A stretch of 64,000 bases of DNA, from the NCBI GenBank assembly GCA_937923795.1, contig CALDWI010000046.1, positions 6,680-70,679 of the forward strand, in the 5' to 3' direction. The stretch's first letter is position 1. Each line of letters opens with the position of its first letter. Source of the stretch: an uncultured Collinsella sp. GTDB lineage: Bacteria; Actinomycetota; Coriobacteriia; Coriobacteriales; Coriobacteriaceae. Shown piece by piece: positions 51,236 through 59,737 of the stretch. The translations under genes were made by a program, and so were the position numbers. The notes under the pieces were generated by a model that did not search any database, was not told the DNA's origin, and was given only the letters and a program-made list of their open reading frames with translations.

Positions 51236-53731
51236 GTGACAGAACAGAAGATGAGCCCGCAGGCTATCGAAGTGCATGGAGCGCGTGTACACAACCTCAA
51301 GGACATCGATATCGATATCCCGCTGGGAAAGCTCGTGGGTATTGCCGGCGTGTCGGGTTCGGGCAAGAGCTCGCTGGCGCTGGGGGTTCTTTATGCCGAG
51401 GGCTCGCGTCGCTACTTGGAGGCGCTCAGCACCTATACTCGACGTCGCCTGACGCAAGCCGAGCACGCCCAGGTGGACGAGGTGCTGCACGTGCCGGCGG
51501 CGCTCGCATTGCATCAGCGCCCCAGCGTGCCGGGCGTGCGTTCCACCTTTGGCACCATGACCGAGCTTAACAATAGCCTGCGTCTGCTCTTTAGCCGTTG
51601 CGCCCATCACGTGTGCCCGCACTGCGGGGCGCGCGTTGAGCCGAGCCTTAACGTGGCCGCAGGCCTTTCGCTCACGTGTCCGACGTGCGGCCGCGAGTTC
51701 TACGCGCCGAGTGCCGAGGATTTGGCTTTCAATAGCGGTGGCGCGTGTCCCACCTGCGGCGGCACCGGCGTTATGCGCGAGGTGGACGAGGCGAGCCTGG
51801 TGCCCGACGAGTCAAAGACTATCAACGAGGGCGCGGTGCTTCCTTGGGGCACGCTCATGTGGGATCTGATGAAGCAGGTGGCCGGCGAGATGGGCGTGCG
51901 CACCGACGTGCCGTTTAACCAGCTCACGCCTCAAGAGCGCGACATCGTGTTCCATGGTCCGGCGGTTAAGAAGCATATTCTCTACGTTCCCAAAAACGGC
52001 GAGGGCGCCACGCCGCTCGACTTTACCTATTACAACGCTATCTATACCGTCGAGAATGCGCTCGCCAAGGTTAAGGACGACAAGGGCCTCAAGCGCGTTG
52101 CGCGCTTTTTACGCGAGGGGCCATGCCGCGATTGCGGTGGCACGCGTCTCTCCGAGGCCGCGCGCCAGCCCCAGGTGCGCGGTATCAATCTGGCGCAGGC
52201 GGCGGCCATGACGCTGGGCGAGGCGATTGAGTGGGTGCACGGGGTGCCCGCATCCTTGCCGGCCGAGATGCAGCCCATGGCGACGGATATCTGCGATTCT
52301 TTTTTGAGCGTGGCCCGTCGCCTGGTCGATCTGGGTCTCGATTACCTTTCACTCGATCGCGCCGGTGCCACGCTCTCCACGGGTGAGCGCCAGCGCGTTC
52401 AGCTCGCCCGCGTGGTGCGCAACCGATCGACGGGCGTGCTTTATGTGCTGGACGAGCCTTCGATTGGCTTGCATCCTGCCAATGTCGACGGCTTGGTGGG
52501 CGTGATGCGCGATCTGGTTGATGACGGCAACACCGTGGTTGTTGTCGACCACGATACGCGCGTACTGGCGGAAGCCGACTATTTGGTCGAGATGGGCCCC
52601 GTTGCCGGAGCGGGCGGCGGTAACGTGATCGCTGCCGGTACGGTAGACGAGGTCGAGCAATCGCGGGGCAGCCGCATCGCCCCGTTTTTGCGTGCAGAGT
52701 CCAAGCGCTTGCGTCCGCAGGTGACTGACGACGAAATGTTCGGCCAGGGACATATCCGCATGGCAACTGATGCCATCCATACCGTCAAACCGCTCGAAGT
52801 CGATATCCCGCGCGGCCGTCTCGTTGCGGTGACGGGCGTTTCGGGTTCGGGTAAGACGACGTTGGTGCTCGAGACGCTCATCCCGGCGCTTAAGGCACAG
52901 GCAGCTGGCGAGCGCCTGCCAAGCCATGTGCGCTGGGTCGATGCCGAAGGCATTGCCCGCGCCAACCTGATTGACGCCACTCCCATCGGCGCCAACGTGC
53001 GCTCGACGGTGGCGACTTATGCCGACATCCATGATGAGCTGCGCCGCGCCTTCGCCCGTACGTCCGAGGCCAAGGCAGCCGGCTACAAGGCGGGCGCCTT
53101 TAGCTACAACACCGGCGCCTTGCGCTGCCCTACGTGCGATGGCACGGGCTCGATATCGCTCGACGTGCAGTTTTTGCCCGATGTCGAGATCGTCTGCCCG
53201 GCATGCCGCGGCTCACGTTATGCAGACGCGGCTTCGCATATCCATCGCGAGGGCAAGGACGGGGGCCTGCTTACGTTGCCGCAGCTCATGGACATGAGTG
53301 TGGACGAGGCCCTCGACGCCACACTGGGGCTCAAAAAGGTTCAGGCGCGCTTGCAGACCTTGCACGACCTGGGCTTGGGCTATCTCACGCTTGGTGAGCC
53401 CACACCGGCGCTCTCGGGCGGCGAGGCTCAGCGCCTTAAGCTCGCGAGCGAGATGGGCCGCGTGCAGGATGATGCCGTATTCGTATTTGACGAGCCCACG
53501 ATCGGCCTGCATCCGCTCGATGTTCAGGTGCTATTGAACGTGTTTGACGGCCTCGTTGCTAAGGGCGCCACGGTTATCGTGATCGAGCACGATCTCGACC
53601 TTATCCGTAACGCCGATTACGTGATCGACATGGGCCCGGGCGGTGGCGACGCCGGCGGGCAAATCGTCTGCGCCGGCACGCCGGGCGACATCGCAGCCTG
53701 CTCCGCAAGTATCACCGGTCGCTACCTATAA
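51236..53731 (+). CDS. UvrA-like ABC ATPase (short, UvrA2-type)
   Basis: DNA-repair-type ABC protein of about 831 residues, shorter than classical UvrA (about 950). First half: GVSGSGKSS, the zinc module with CPTCGREF and CPTCGGTG, and LSTGERQRVQLARVV. Second half: GVSGSGKTT, a second zinc pair (CPTCDGTG, CPACRGSR), LSGGEAQRLKLASEM and VFDEPTIGLHPLDV. Shorter UvrA paralogues are linked to drug tolerance or repair and often lack the UvrB-binding region. GTG 51236 is proposed because GGTGAT lies just upstream; GTG 51227 and ATG 51251 are alternatives. It is next to two paralogous AAA ATPases. Confidence 0.85.
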   Translation: MTEQKMSPQAIEVHGARVHNLKDIDIDIPLGKLVGIAGVSGSGKSSLALGVLYAEGSRRYLEALSTYTRRRLTQAEHAQVDEVLHVPAALALHQRPSVPGVRSTFGTMTELNNSLRLLFSRCAHHVCPHCGARVEPSLNVAAGLSLTCPTCGREFYAPSAEDLAFNSGGACPTCGGTGVMREVDEASLVPDESKTINEGAVLPWGTLMWDLMKQVAGEMGVRTDVPFNQLTPQERDIVFHGPAVKKHILYVPKNGEGATPLDFTYYNAIYTVENALAKVKDDKGLKRVARFLREGPCRDCGGTRLSEAARQPQVRGINLAQAAAMTLGEAIEWVHGVPASLPAEMQPMATDICDSFLSVARRLVDLGLDYLSLDRAGATLSTGERQRVQLARVVRNRSTGVLYVLDEPSIGLHPANVDGLVGVMRDLVDDGNTVVVVDHDTRVLAEADYLVEMGPVAGAGGGNVIAAGTVDEVEQSRGSRIAPFLRAESKRLRPQVTDDEMFGQGHIRMATDAIHTVKPLEVDIPRGRLVAVTGVSGSGKTTLVLETLIPALKAQAAGERLPSHVRWVDAEGIARANLIDATPIGANVRSTVATYADIHDELRRAFARTSEAKAAGYKAGAFSYNTGALRCPTCDGTGSISLDVQFLPDVEIVCPACRGSRYADAASHIHREGKDGGLLTLPQLMDMSVDEALDATLGLKKVQARLQTLHDLGLGYLTLGEPTPALSGGEAQRLKLASEMGRVQDDAVFVFDEPTIGLHPLDVQVLLNVFDGLVAKGATVIVIEHDLDLIRNADYVIDMGPGGGDAGGQIVCAGTPGDIAACSASITGRYL

Positions 53732-53734
53732 CCG

Positions 53735-53767
53735 AATGTGACAAAGGGACAGTCCCTTTGCCTCATT
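53735..53767. repeat. Intergenic palindrome, family A (copy after uvrA-like gene)
   Basis: AATGTGACAAAGGGACAGTC followed by CCTTTGCCTCATT. The right arm is slightly decayed. It begins 3 bases after the uvrA-like stop and ends 5 bases before the convergent ATPase gene. Confidence 0.75.
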
Positions 53768-53772
53768 GATGC

Positions 53773-54873
53773 CTATTTCACGCATTGAGCCGCGAGATAG
53801 TCGCGGAAGAATGGTAATTCAAATGCGACGAGCCCTCGTCCTCGTTCCCCGATGATGCCGGCATCTATCATGCGGCGTCGGTAGCGGGAGACCTGCTGCG
53901 GCGAACGCTTAAGGCGCTCGACAAGGTCAGCGGTGGTGGATTCTTCCTCGTCATCGAGCATGGCGATGAGGAATCGCTTGTCCTCTGCAGTGAGTTCCCG
54001 ATAGGTTGCCGCGAGGATTCGGTCGTCCATCTCGTCGCGTGCGATTTTGATTCCCAGGTCAAAGTCGCGTGACGAGATTTCCTTCGAATTGCTTGTGAGA
54101 TCCCAGGCACGGTAGCCTACGAGTTGCAATAGGAAGGGAAAACCAGAGATCGAGCGAACGGCTTTATCGATTCCCTCTGCGTCTGCCAGGCGATCGTTTT
54201 CCTGAATTGTGCGAATCAAGGCCTCGCGCACGTCATAGTCGGCAATGCGACCCAGATGATATTGTTGGGCGCGGCGAAGGAACGAGACCGTCTTGTGGTT
54301 CAGTAGCGTCGATACGTTGTTGGGAAGTCCCGCCATGAGCAGGGCGACGCGTTTCCCATCGGTCACAAAGTGCTGATACGTGGCTGCGAGCTGAATCATC
54401 TCGTCGAGTGTCGGGTCCACCTCGTCAACCGTGACGAGCAGACCGGTGCCCGCCTCGTTGAGCTGGTCGATGATGTCGCTCATGCGATAACGCCAGGTTG
54501 AGGCATCGTGAACGCGATTGACCTCGATGCTGCCGAGCGGTGCAATTCCGAGACCGGTGACTTCGAAGTGGTTGGACGAGTCGATGAGATGGGCTGCGGC
54601 GCGTTTCGCCCCGAACTCGATTTCCTCAAGCATTCCCGGGAGCGCGGTTGTCTTTACGGCAATCCAGCCGTGGGATTCCGCCCTTGTCGCGAGCGACGAC
54701 ATGAGAGCGGTTTTACCGGTTCCACGCGCGCCTGAGAAGATCGAGGTCAATTCTGGGCGCCTGCGCTGGCTCAAGAAGGCACGGTCCAAATCCCGAATAA
54801 TCTGTTGTCTGCCAGCGAGATGGGCAGGAACCTCACCAAAACTGGGGGTAAACGGGTTCTCGAGATATTTCAC
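53773..54873 (-). CDS. AAA-type ATPase with winged-helix tail (paralogue of the 50107 gene)
   Basis: ATPase of 366 residues with the same plan as the 50107 protein: N-terminal ENPFTPSFGEVPAHLAGR, Walker A GARGTGKT, Walker B LLVTVDEVD, LLMAGLPNNVSTLL, FLRRAQQYHLGRI, FPFLLQLVGYRAWD, and a winged helix (STTADLVERLKRSPQQVSRYRRRMID). The start codon is GTG 54873 with AAAGGAGA 6 bases upstream. It faces the uvrA-like gene convergently. The C-terminal HTH suggests DNA contact; the ligand or partner is unknown. Archaeal-type or STAND-like ATPases of this size occur in accessory regions. Confidence 0.78.
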   Translation of the reverse strand: MKYLENPFTPSFGEVPAHLAGRQQIIRDLDRAFLSQRRRPELTSIFSGARGTGKTALMSSLATRAESHGWIAVKTTALPGMLEEIEFGAKRAAAHLIDSSNHFEVTGLGIAPLGSIEVNRVHDASTWRYRMSDIIDQLNEAGTGLLVTVDEVDPTLDEMIQLAATYQHFVTDGKRVALLMAGLPNNVSTLLNHKTVSFLRRAQQYHLGRIADYDVREALIRTIQENDRLADAEGIDKAVRSISGFPFLLQLVGYRAWDLTSNSKEISSRDFDLGIKIARDEMDDRILAATYRELTAEDKRFLIAMLDDEEESTTADLVERLKRSPQQVSRYRRRMIDAGIIGERGRGLVAFELPFFRDYLAAQCVK

Positions 54874-55015
54874 AAGGCTCTCCTTTCACACAGCCGTTTA
54901 ACTTCATTTTATTCTAGTTAATTTCAGGTAAAAACGATTAATTTTATTTCAAAGTATTAGGTTGGCGTCGTGCGTTATCGAAGCGGTGCTTGAATAGCTT
55001 ACGTTGGAGCCCGAA

Positions 55016-55032
55016 AATGGGTTCAACCCATT
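55016..55032. repeat. Perfect palindrome upstream of the recombinase
   Basis: AATGGGTT-C-AACCCATT, an exact inverted repeat, lies about 80 bases before the recombinase start in AT-richer DNA (54874-55110). It may be a crossover, res or operator site. The rest of that gap shows no gene. Confidence 0.55.
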
Positions 55033-55110
55033 CGCGAAATTTGCACGCCCTATTGTGAGTGGGCTCTCAGATGAGCTGAAGCTGCCATCGTGCGGCTGAT
55101 AGGGGCAATC

Positions 55111-55746
55111 ATGAAAAACAGAATCTATGGGTATGCTCGAGTTTCGTCAGCAGATCAGAACCTGGATCGCCAACTGGATGCGCTGGAGCGGTTTCCGGTC
55201 CAAACGAATTTGATCTATGCTGACAAAGCGAGTGGAAAGGACTTCAGGCGTCCTCAGTACCGGCGTCTTCTTCGTCGTCTGCGCGAAGGGGACGTTCTGG
55301 TGATTAAGAGTATCGATCGATTGGGTCGCGACTACCGTGAAGTTCTCGATGAATGGCGTCGCCTAACGACGGACAAACGCGTTGCCATCGTGGTGCTCGA
55401 TATGCCATTGCTTGATACACGCGAACAACCCAATGGAATTACGGGGACTTTTATTGCCGATCTGGTGCTTCAGGTTTTGAGCTACGTGGCTCAGGTGGAG
55501 CGCGAAAACATAAAGCAGCGCCAGGCGGAGGGTATCGCGTCGGCGCGTCTGCGGGGTGTGAGATTTGGGAGACCGACGCTCGAACGTCCGGATAGCTACC
55601 GCGATGTCATCAAATCATTCGAAGGAGGTGAGGTTACGAGGCAAGAGGCCGCAATGCTTTTGAACGTTAGCGCATCGACGTTTGATCGTTGGAGACGGGC
55701 GGACGCGAACGGATATGACCGTTCGCCGTCTGCCCGTCCTCTTTAG
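55111..55746 (+). CDS. Serine recombinase (resolvase/invertase family)
   Basis: Site-specific recombinase of 211 residues. The N-terminal catalytic domain carries YARVSSADQNLDRQLDAL, with the nucleophilic serine at residue 10 or 11, and conserved arginine segments LGRDYREVLDEWRRL and QVERENIKQRQAEGIASA. The C-terminal region has VRFGRPTLERPDSY followed by a short HTH (TRQEAAMLLNVSASTFDRWRR). This is the size of Hin/Tn3-type enzymes, not the large integrase class. Start ATG 55111 has AGGGG upstream. It marks the left edge of an AT-richer stretch up to 57.7 kb that may be acquired DNA. Confidence 0.88.
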   Translation: MKNRIYGYARVSSADQNLDRQLDALERFPVQTNLIYADKASGKDFRRPQYRRLLRRLREGDVLVIKSIDRLGRDYREVLDEWRRLTTDKRVAIVVLDMPLLDTREQPNGITGTFIADLVLQVLSYVAQVERENIKQRQAEGIASARLRGVRFGRPTLERPDSYRDVIKSFEGGEVTRQEAAMLLNVSASTFDRWRRADANGYDRSPSARPL

Positions 55747-55754
55747 CTAGACAT

Positions 55755-55872
55755 TTTGACGAGGGGAGTTTATTGCACAGGGCCCACTCCTTCCCTCGAT
55801 GTTTATCCAGTTCACGCCCTTGAATCAAATAGTGCCACGACGTCGCCAATTCGTCTGCTATTTGACGAGGGG
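55755..55872. repeat. 12-bp direct repeat bracketing the recombinase-secreted protein gap
   Basis: TTTGACGAGGGG occurs at 55755-55766 and again at 55861-55872. Between them lies a partial inverted pair, GAGGGGAGT and ACTCCTTCCCTC. It could be a recombination footprint or regulatory half-sites. Confidence 0.5.
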
Positions 55873-55901
55873 GAGGTTAAACGACTACCAAGGGGTATGT
55901 A

Positions 55902-56786
55902 ATGAAGGAAAAGTTATTTACGGCAGTTCTGGCTTTTAGCGCGGCGGCGCTAATCGGCATTTCTCTACCACTCGGAATTACGGGTCGCGGCTGGAGTCCG
56001 ACATGCGCATTTGCAGCGACTAAGAAAAGTGGAAAGAAGCCAAAGCCAGGTAAGAAGGATTCAGTAAAAATCGATCAACTAAACTGGAGCGTCTCAGAAG
56101 GCGTTGTTGATGGCGCCGAGATGATGACATTTGAATATGACAATAAATCGAGCTTCGATATTGCTCAGTTCACTATTCAGTTTGAGCCGAAAGGGGAGTT
56201 GACTGACGAACAGAAACTTCTGTTTACTGACGTTTTTGATGAGGAAGAGGCTGCGCACGATTATTCAACGCTGAAAATGACGGCGGATAGCCAGCGAATC
56301 GTCGAGAAGCGAGAATCGGTTGATAGCGTTCCGTGCATTACCCATGGTGACTATGTCGCCAATGCCCAGCAGAATCAATATGACCTGATGGAGCCTTCAG
56401 TGGCGACTATTGCCTATCTAGGCGGCGATGGAAAGATATATCTCGAGTACTATAGTTTCAAGTCGAAAACCTATACGACTTCATCAAAGGGCGGTGTCAA
56501 GGCGTATGACTGGCCAACAAAAACCCTTGCAAAATCCTTGCCGAAGCCTGACTGCCCTATCGTTTATACGTCGTTAGACGAAAAAGACTGCCTTTCGTTT
56601 GTCGCATTTGGCATCGATCGTGATGGGTACGACAAATACATCAAAGCTTGCAAGAAAAAGGGATACAAGGACATCGAATATTCGTATGACAGCAGTTTTT
56701 GCGCAAAGGATAAAAAGGAACGGGAACTGATGATCGGATATAGCGACCGAGATCAGCGGACGGACGTCAGCGTTTCAGTTGATTAA
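55902..56786 (+). CDS. Exported protein, possible DUF6591-type domain
   Basis: Secreted protein of 294 residues with a hydrophobic signal region (about 5-38, ending near CAFAATKK) and a lysine-rich linker. Residues about 50-190 are a beta-type domain (LNWSVSEGVVDGAEMMTFEYDNKS). The last 90 residues (LPKPDCPIVYTSLDEKDCLSF, DRDGYDKYIKACKKKGYKD) resemble the DUF6591 module seen in Coriobacteriia lipoproteins; this match is from memory of the pattern. Codon use is AT-richer than elsewhere in the window. The start ATG 55902 has AAGGGG 7 bases upstream. Function unknown. Confidence 0.6.
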   Translation: MKEKLFTAVLAFSAAALIGISLPLGITGRGWSPTCAFAATKKSGKKPKPGKKDSVKIDQLNWSVSEGVVDGAEMMTFEYDNKSSFDIAQFTIQFEPKGELTDEQKLLFTDVFDEEEAAHDYSTLKMTADSQRIVEKRESVDSVPCITHGDYVANAQQNQYDLMEPSVATIAYLGGDGKIYLEYYSFKSKTYTTSSKGGVKAYDWPTKTLAKSLPKPDCPIVYTSLDEKDCLSFVAFGIDRDGYDKYIKACKKKGYKDIEYSYDSSFCAKDKKERELMIGYSDRDQRTDVSVSVD

Positions 56787-57034
56787 CGTGGGCATATGAT
56801 CGAATGATCAACGCGTTATGATGCCTATGTATGGATTGGGGTGCCGGCCTATGGTCTGTGCCCCAATCTTTCTAAAGTTACGTGCAGCAGAATAGGTATT
56901 AAATTAACGTATGAATGTGTATTTATATTATGTTGGATTTAAGTCCTTCCTTTCTGAATTGGTTGACATCAAAACCCAATATAAATGAATTGAGTCCGTA
57001 ATTACCCTGAGGACAACTGGAGGACAAGGGCTAA

Positions 57035-57682
57035 ATGAGCGTTTCCAATCCGTTTAAAACAATTGGCCAGAAGATAATTGTCGCCCTATTGGCGTTAGGC
57101 TTGATTGCAGCTTGCGGTGGCTGCGTGTACCTGTGGTTGACGCGCGATCAGACCGTTATAAGCGATGATTCGATTCGGGAAGAAATTAAGCCGGTAACGA
57201 AGTTGCTTACCTACGAATACGATTTTACTCAGGTTCTATATATTGACGATGCAGGGAATCCGTTTGGTTTTAACAACCCATTTACTACTAAGCGATATGT
57301 AGCGACCATCGATGGCAAGGCGGATATCGGCCTGAACGTAGACGATGAGAACCTGAAGGTCAAAGTCCATCGTTCGAAAAACAACGAGTCGGTAATAAAA
57401 TCTGTTAATGTTACGCTTCCGCATTCCGAGATCGTGACGTTGTCAACGGATCCGAACTCGCTTAAAAAGTACGTTGAGGACAATGGTTTTCTTAATTGGA
57501 ATCAGGTCAGTACGGACGATTTAAATAAATTGCTTCAGCAGGCCGATAAGGACCAGAGGCAAAAGGTTCAAGAAAGTGGCATGCTGGAAAAATCTGATGA
57601 ACGTGCAGTAAAACTGGTGAAAAAGCAGGTGTCGACGTTCTGTGGTCCAGACGTAAGGGTCAATGTCGAATTCGAAGATTAA
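57035..57682 (+). CDS. DUF4230 membrane-anchored protein
   Basis: Protein of 215 residues with one N-terminal transmembrane helix (about 12-35) and an extracytoplasmic domain of the DUF4230 kind (EEIKPVTKLLTYEYDFTQVL, ATIDGKADIGLNVDD, VTLPHSEIV). The C-terminal quarter is a charged helix (LLQQADKDQRQKVQESGMLEKSDERAVKLVKKQV). DUF4230 proteins have no known function. It follows the 55902 gene after a 248-base AT-rich gap (56787-57034) with no other feature. GGAGGACAAGG upstream of ATG 57035 supports the start. Confidence 0.75.
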   Translation: MSVSNPFKTIGQKIIVALLALGLIAACGGCVYLWLTRDQTVISDDSIREEIKPVTKLLTYEYDFTQVLYIDDAGNPFGFNNPFTTKRYVATIDGKADIGLNVDDENLKVKVHRSKNNESVIKSVNVTLPHSEIVTLSTDPNSLKKYVEDNGFLNWNQVSTDDLNKLLQQADKDQRQKVQESGMLEKSDERAVKLVKKQVSTFCGPDVRVNVEFED

Positions 57683-57718
57683 TGTCTACCTTTGAAATCA
57701 AATTACTGATTCAGCTGA

Positions 57719-57759
57719 ATGCCCGCTATCGCGATGTCTTACGTTGCGATAGCGGGCAT
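57719..57759. terminator. Hairpin after the DUF4230 gene
   Basis: ATGCCCGCTATCGC (57719-57732) and GCGATAGCGGGCAT (57746-57759) are exact 14-bp arms. It closes the recombinase-secreted protein region; the T run is weak (TCTGATTT). Confidence 0.75.
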
Positions 57760-57783
57760 CTCTGATTTCGTTTGAAGGGTGTC

Positions 57784-57832
57784 AATGTGACAATTGTCCG
57801 ATATGACAACGAGACTGTCCCTTTGTCACATT
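57784..57832. repeat. Intergenic palindrome, family A (extended copy)
   Basis: AATGTGACAA (57784-57793) and TTGTCACATT (57823-57832) are inverted arms around a longer centre with GACTGTCCCTTTG. The right arm supplies the stop of the minus-strand trmL gene (ATG TGA on that strand). Confidence 0.7.
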
Positions 57833-58425
57833 CCCGGAAAGCCTGTCTGGCGCAGGGCTTCGTAGAGGACGATGGCGGCGCTGTTGGAGAGGTTGAGTGC
57901 GCTGATGCGGTAGTCGTCCGGATTGACGAAGTTGCCGCAGATATCCTGCCGAAGGATGGCTTCGTGGTCGTCCTCGGTATGCCCGAGCGATTCCTCGTGG
58001 GCTTCCCATGCCTCGGCGTTGTCAAGCGAATCGCAATCGCGCAGCATCGGGATGCGCTCGCAGCACGTGGGCGCTGCAGCGAGTAGCTCCTCGGGAATGC
58101 CCGAGCTCTCGCTGCCAAAGACCAAATAGTCACCGTCGCGGTAGGTGCTTTGCGCATAGGTGCGGCGTGCCTTTTTGGTCAACAGATGCAGGCGGCCATC
58201 GGCGGGGGAGAGGCCGTTGCGCGCAAGGAAATCCTCCCAGCCGGCATAGGTCGTCACATCCAAGTTTTGCCAGTAGCCCAGGCCGGCGCGACGTACCGTC
58301 TTGTCGTCGAGCGAAAAGCCCAGCGGCTCCACCAGATGCAGGCGGGCGCCGGTGACCACGCAGGTACGGCCGATATTGCCCGTATTGGCCGGAATCTCGG
58401 GCGCATACAGCACAATGTTGAACAT
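57826..58425 (-). CDS. trmL: tRNA (cytidine/uridine-2'-O-)-methyltransferase TrmL
   Basis: SPOUT-class methyltransferase of 199 residues that modifies the wobble base of tRNA-Leu. The N-terminus is MFNIVLYAPEIPANTGNIGRTC, followed by LHLVEPLGFSLDDKTVRRAGLGYW, then YLVFGSESSGIPEELL and RISALNLSNSAAIVLYEALRQ, all diagnostic. The middle has a longer loop (ERIPMLRDCDSLDNAEAWEAHEESLGHTEDDHEAI) than in compact homologues. Start ATG 58425 has AAGGAGA 4 bases upstream; the longer frame upstream is unsupported. The stop codon is inside a family A palindrome. Confidence 0.92.
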   Translation of the reverse strand: MFNIVLYAPEIPANTGNIGRTCVVTGARLHLVEPLGFSLDDKTVRRAGLGYWQNLDVTTYAGWEDFLARNGLSPADGRLHLLTKKARRTYAQSTYRDGDYLVFGSESSGIPEELLAAAPTCCERIPMLRDCDSLDNAEAWEAHEESLGHTEDDHEAILRQDICGNFVNPDDYRISALNLSNSAAIVLYEALRQTGFPGM

Positions 58426-58448
58426 GAATCTCCTTGGCTCAGAACGAA

Positions 58449-58481
58449 AAACCACCACGAAGGGCACCTTCGTGGTGGTTT
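58449..58481 (-). terminator. Terminator of the CobW-type gene
   Basis: AAACCACCACGAAGG and CCTTCGTGGTGGTTT are perfect 15-bp arms (58449-58463, 58467-58481) with a 3-base loop; on the minus strand a T run follows. Confidence 0.9.
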
Positions 58482-58520
58482 GGCGGTTACGTAGGCGGAA
58501 AAATGCCCGCTTGGATAAAC

Positions 58521-59651
58521 CTAGGCGCGGTGCCAGTCGGTCAGGCAGGCATCGAGGGAGGCGATGAGTGCATCCTTGTCCATGTGACGGCCGATGATGC
58601 ACAGGCTCGTCATGCGGTCACCCGTCTCGTCGTCCCAAATCTGCATGATCTCGGGGTTCTCGTCGATGATCTTCTGCTTCTCGCCCTCGGGCGCCGAGTC
58701 GACAAACAGGCCGTTCTCCATCAGGCGCATCTGGTGGCCGGCCTGCTCAAACATGTAGCACATGTCCGGATCGCCGGTCTGCCACAACGGGCCCTTGACG
58801 CGAATGACCTCGTCGGGCCACTCCTGCTCAACAAAATCGGTGAACTTCTGCAGGTCAAACGGCTTACGGCGCGAGTACACAAAGGTCTCGATGTCGTACT
58901 CGAGCACCTCGGGGTCGTCGTGCTCCTCGGGATGCTCCATGGCCTCGATCCAGGCGGCGGAGTTGTAGGCGCGCATAAAGTCGAAGCGGTCGGTATCGAG
59001 CAGCTCCTCCATGGGGACCTCGCCGTTTTGGGCCTCGACGATCACGGCGTCCTTCTGCAAGCTGCGCACGATGGCCTTGAGCTCAGCGATCTGCTCAGGA
59101 CTCACGGTATCGGTCTTGTTGAGGATCAGCGTGGAGCAGAACTCGATCTGCTGGATGAGCAGGCTTTCGATGTCGTCCTCGTCGATATCCTCTGCCAGCA
59201 GGTCGCGGCCGCCGTTGAACTCGTCGTACATGCGGGCGCAGTCGACCACAGCCACGATGTTGTCGAGCGCGAGCTTGGGCTCGCCGCCCACCTTGGCCTC
59301 GTCGCAGAAGCTCGAGATGGTGTAGGCGATGGGGATGGGCTCGCAAATACCCGATGCCTCGATGATGATGTAGTCGAACTTGCCCGAATCGGCGATGCCC
59401 TGCAGCTGGTTGGCCAGGTCATCCGAAAGCGTGCAGCAGATGCAGCCGTTGGTGAGCGGGATGAGGTCGTCGGTCTCGGAAAGGCCGCCGTCGGCGATAA
59501 GGCTGGCGTCGACGTTGATCTCGCCGATATCGTTGACGATCACGGCGGCGCGGATGCCGCCGTCGTTGGCGAGGATGTGGTTGAGCAGTGTGGTCTTGCC
59601 GGCACCGAGGTATCCGGTAAGCATGATGATCTTCACGGGTTTGTTGGGCAT
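58521..59651 (-). CDS. CobW/COG0523-family GTPase (metallochaperone)
   Basis: G3E-family GTPase of 376 residues. Such proteins deliver metals, often zinc, or serve cobalamin biosynthesis. G1 is GYLGAGKTTLLNHIL, the metal motif GCICC (NGCICCTLSDDL) is near residue 70, the Walker B-like IIEASGICEP follows and the guanine motif is LNKTD. The C-terminal CobW_C domain spans about 235-370. No zinc-uptake regulator box or cobalamin gene was seen nearby, so the metal is unknown. Start ATG 59651 has AAGGAGG 6 bases upstream. Confidence 0.88.
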   Translation of the reverse strand: MPNKPVKIIMLTGYLGAGKTTLLNHILANDGGIRAAVIVNDIGEINVDASLIADGGLSETDDLIPLTNGCICCTLSDDLANQLQGIADSGKFDYIIIEASGICEPIPIAYTISSFCDEAKVGGEPKLALDNIVAVVDCARMYDEFNGGRDLLAEDIDEDDIESLLIQQIEFCSTLILNKTDTVSPEQIAELKAIVRSLQKDAVIVEAQNGEVPMEELLDTDRFDFMRAYNSAAWIEAMEHPEEHDDPEVLEYDIETFVYSRRKPFDLQKFTDFVEQEWPDEVIRVKGPLWQTGDPDMCYMFEQAGHQMRLMENGLFVDSAPEGEKQKIIDENPEIMQIWDDETGDRMTSLCIIGRHMDKDALIASLDACLTDWHRA

Positions 59652-59737
59652 GTGCCCTCCTTTGTTAGACATGGCTTACAGCTGAATCATATGCCAAACG
59701 CCTGCTCTTATACCCACGCGCTGGCAAATAACACAGG

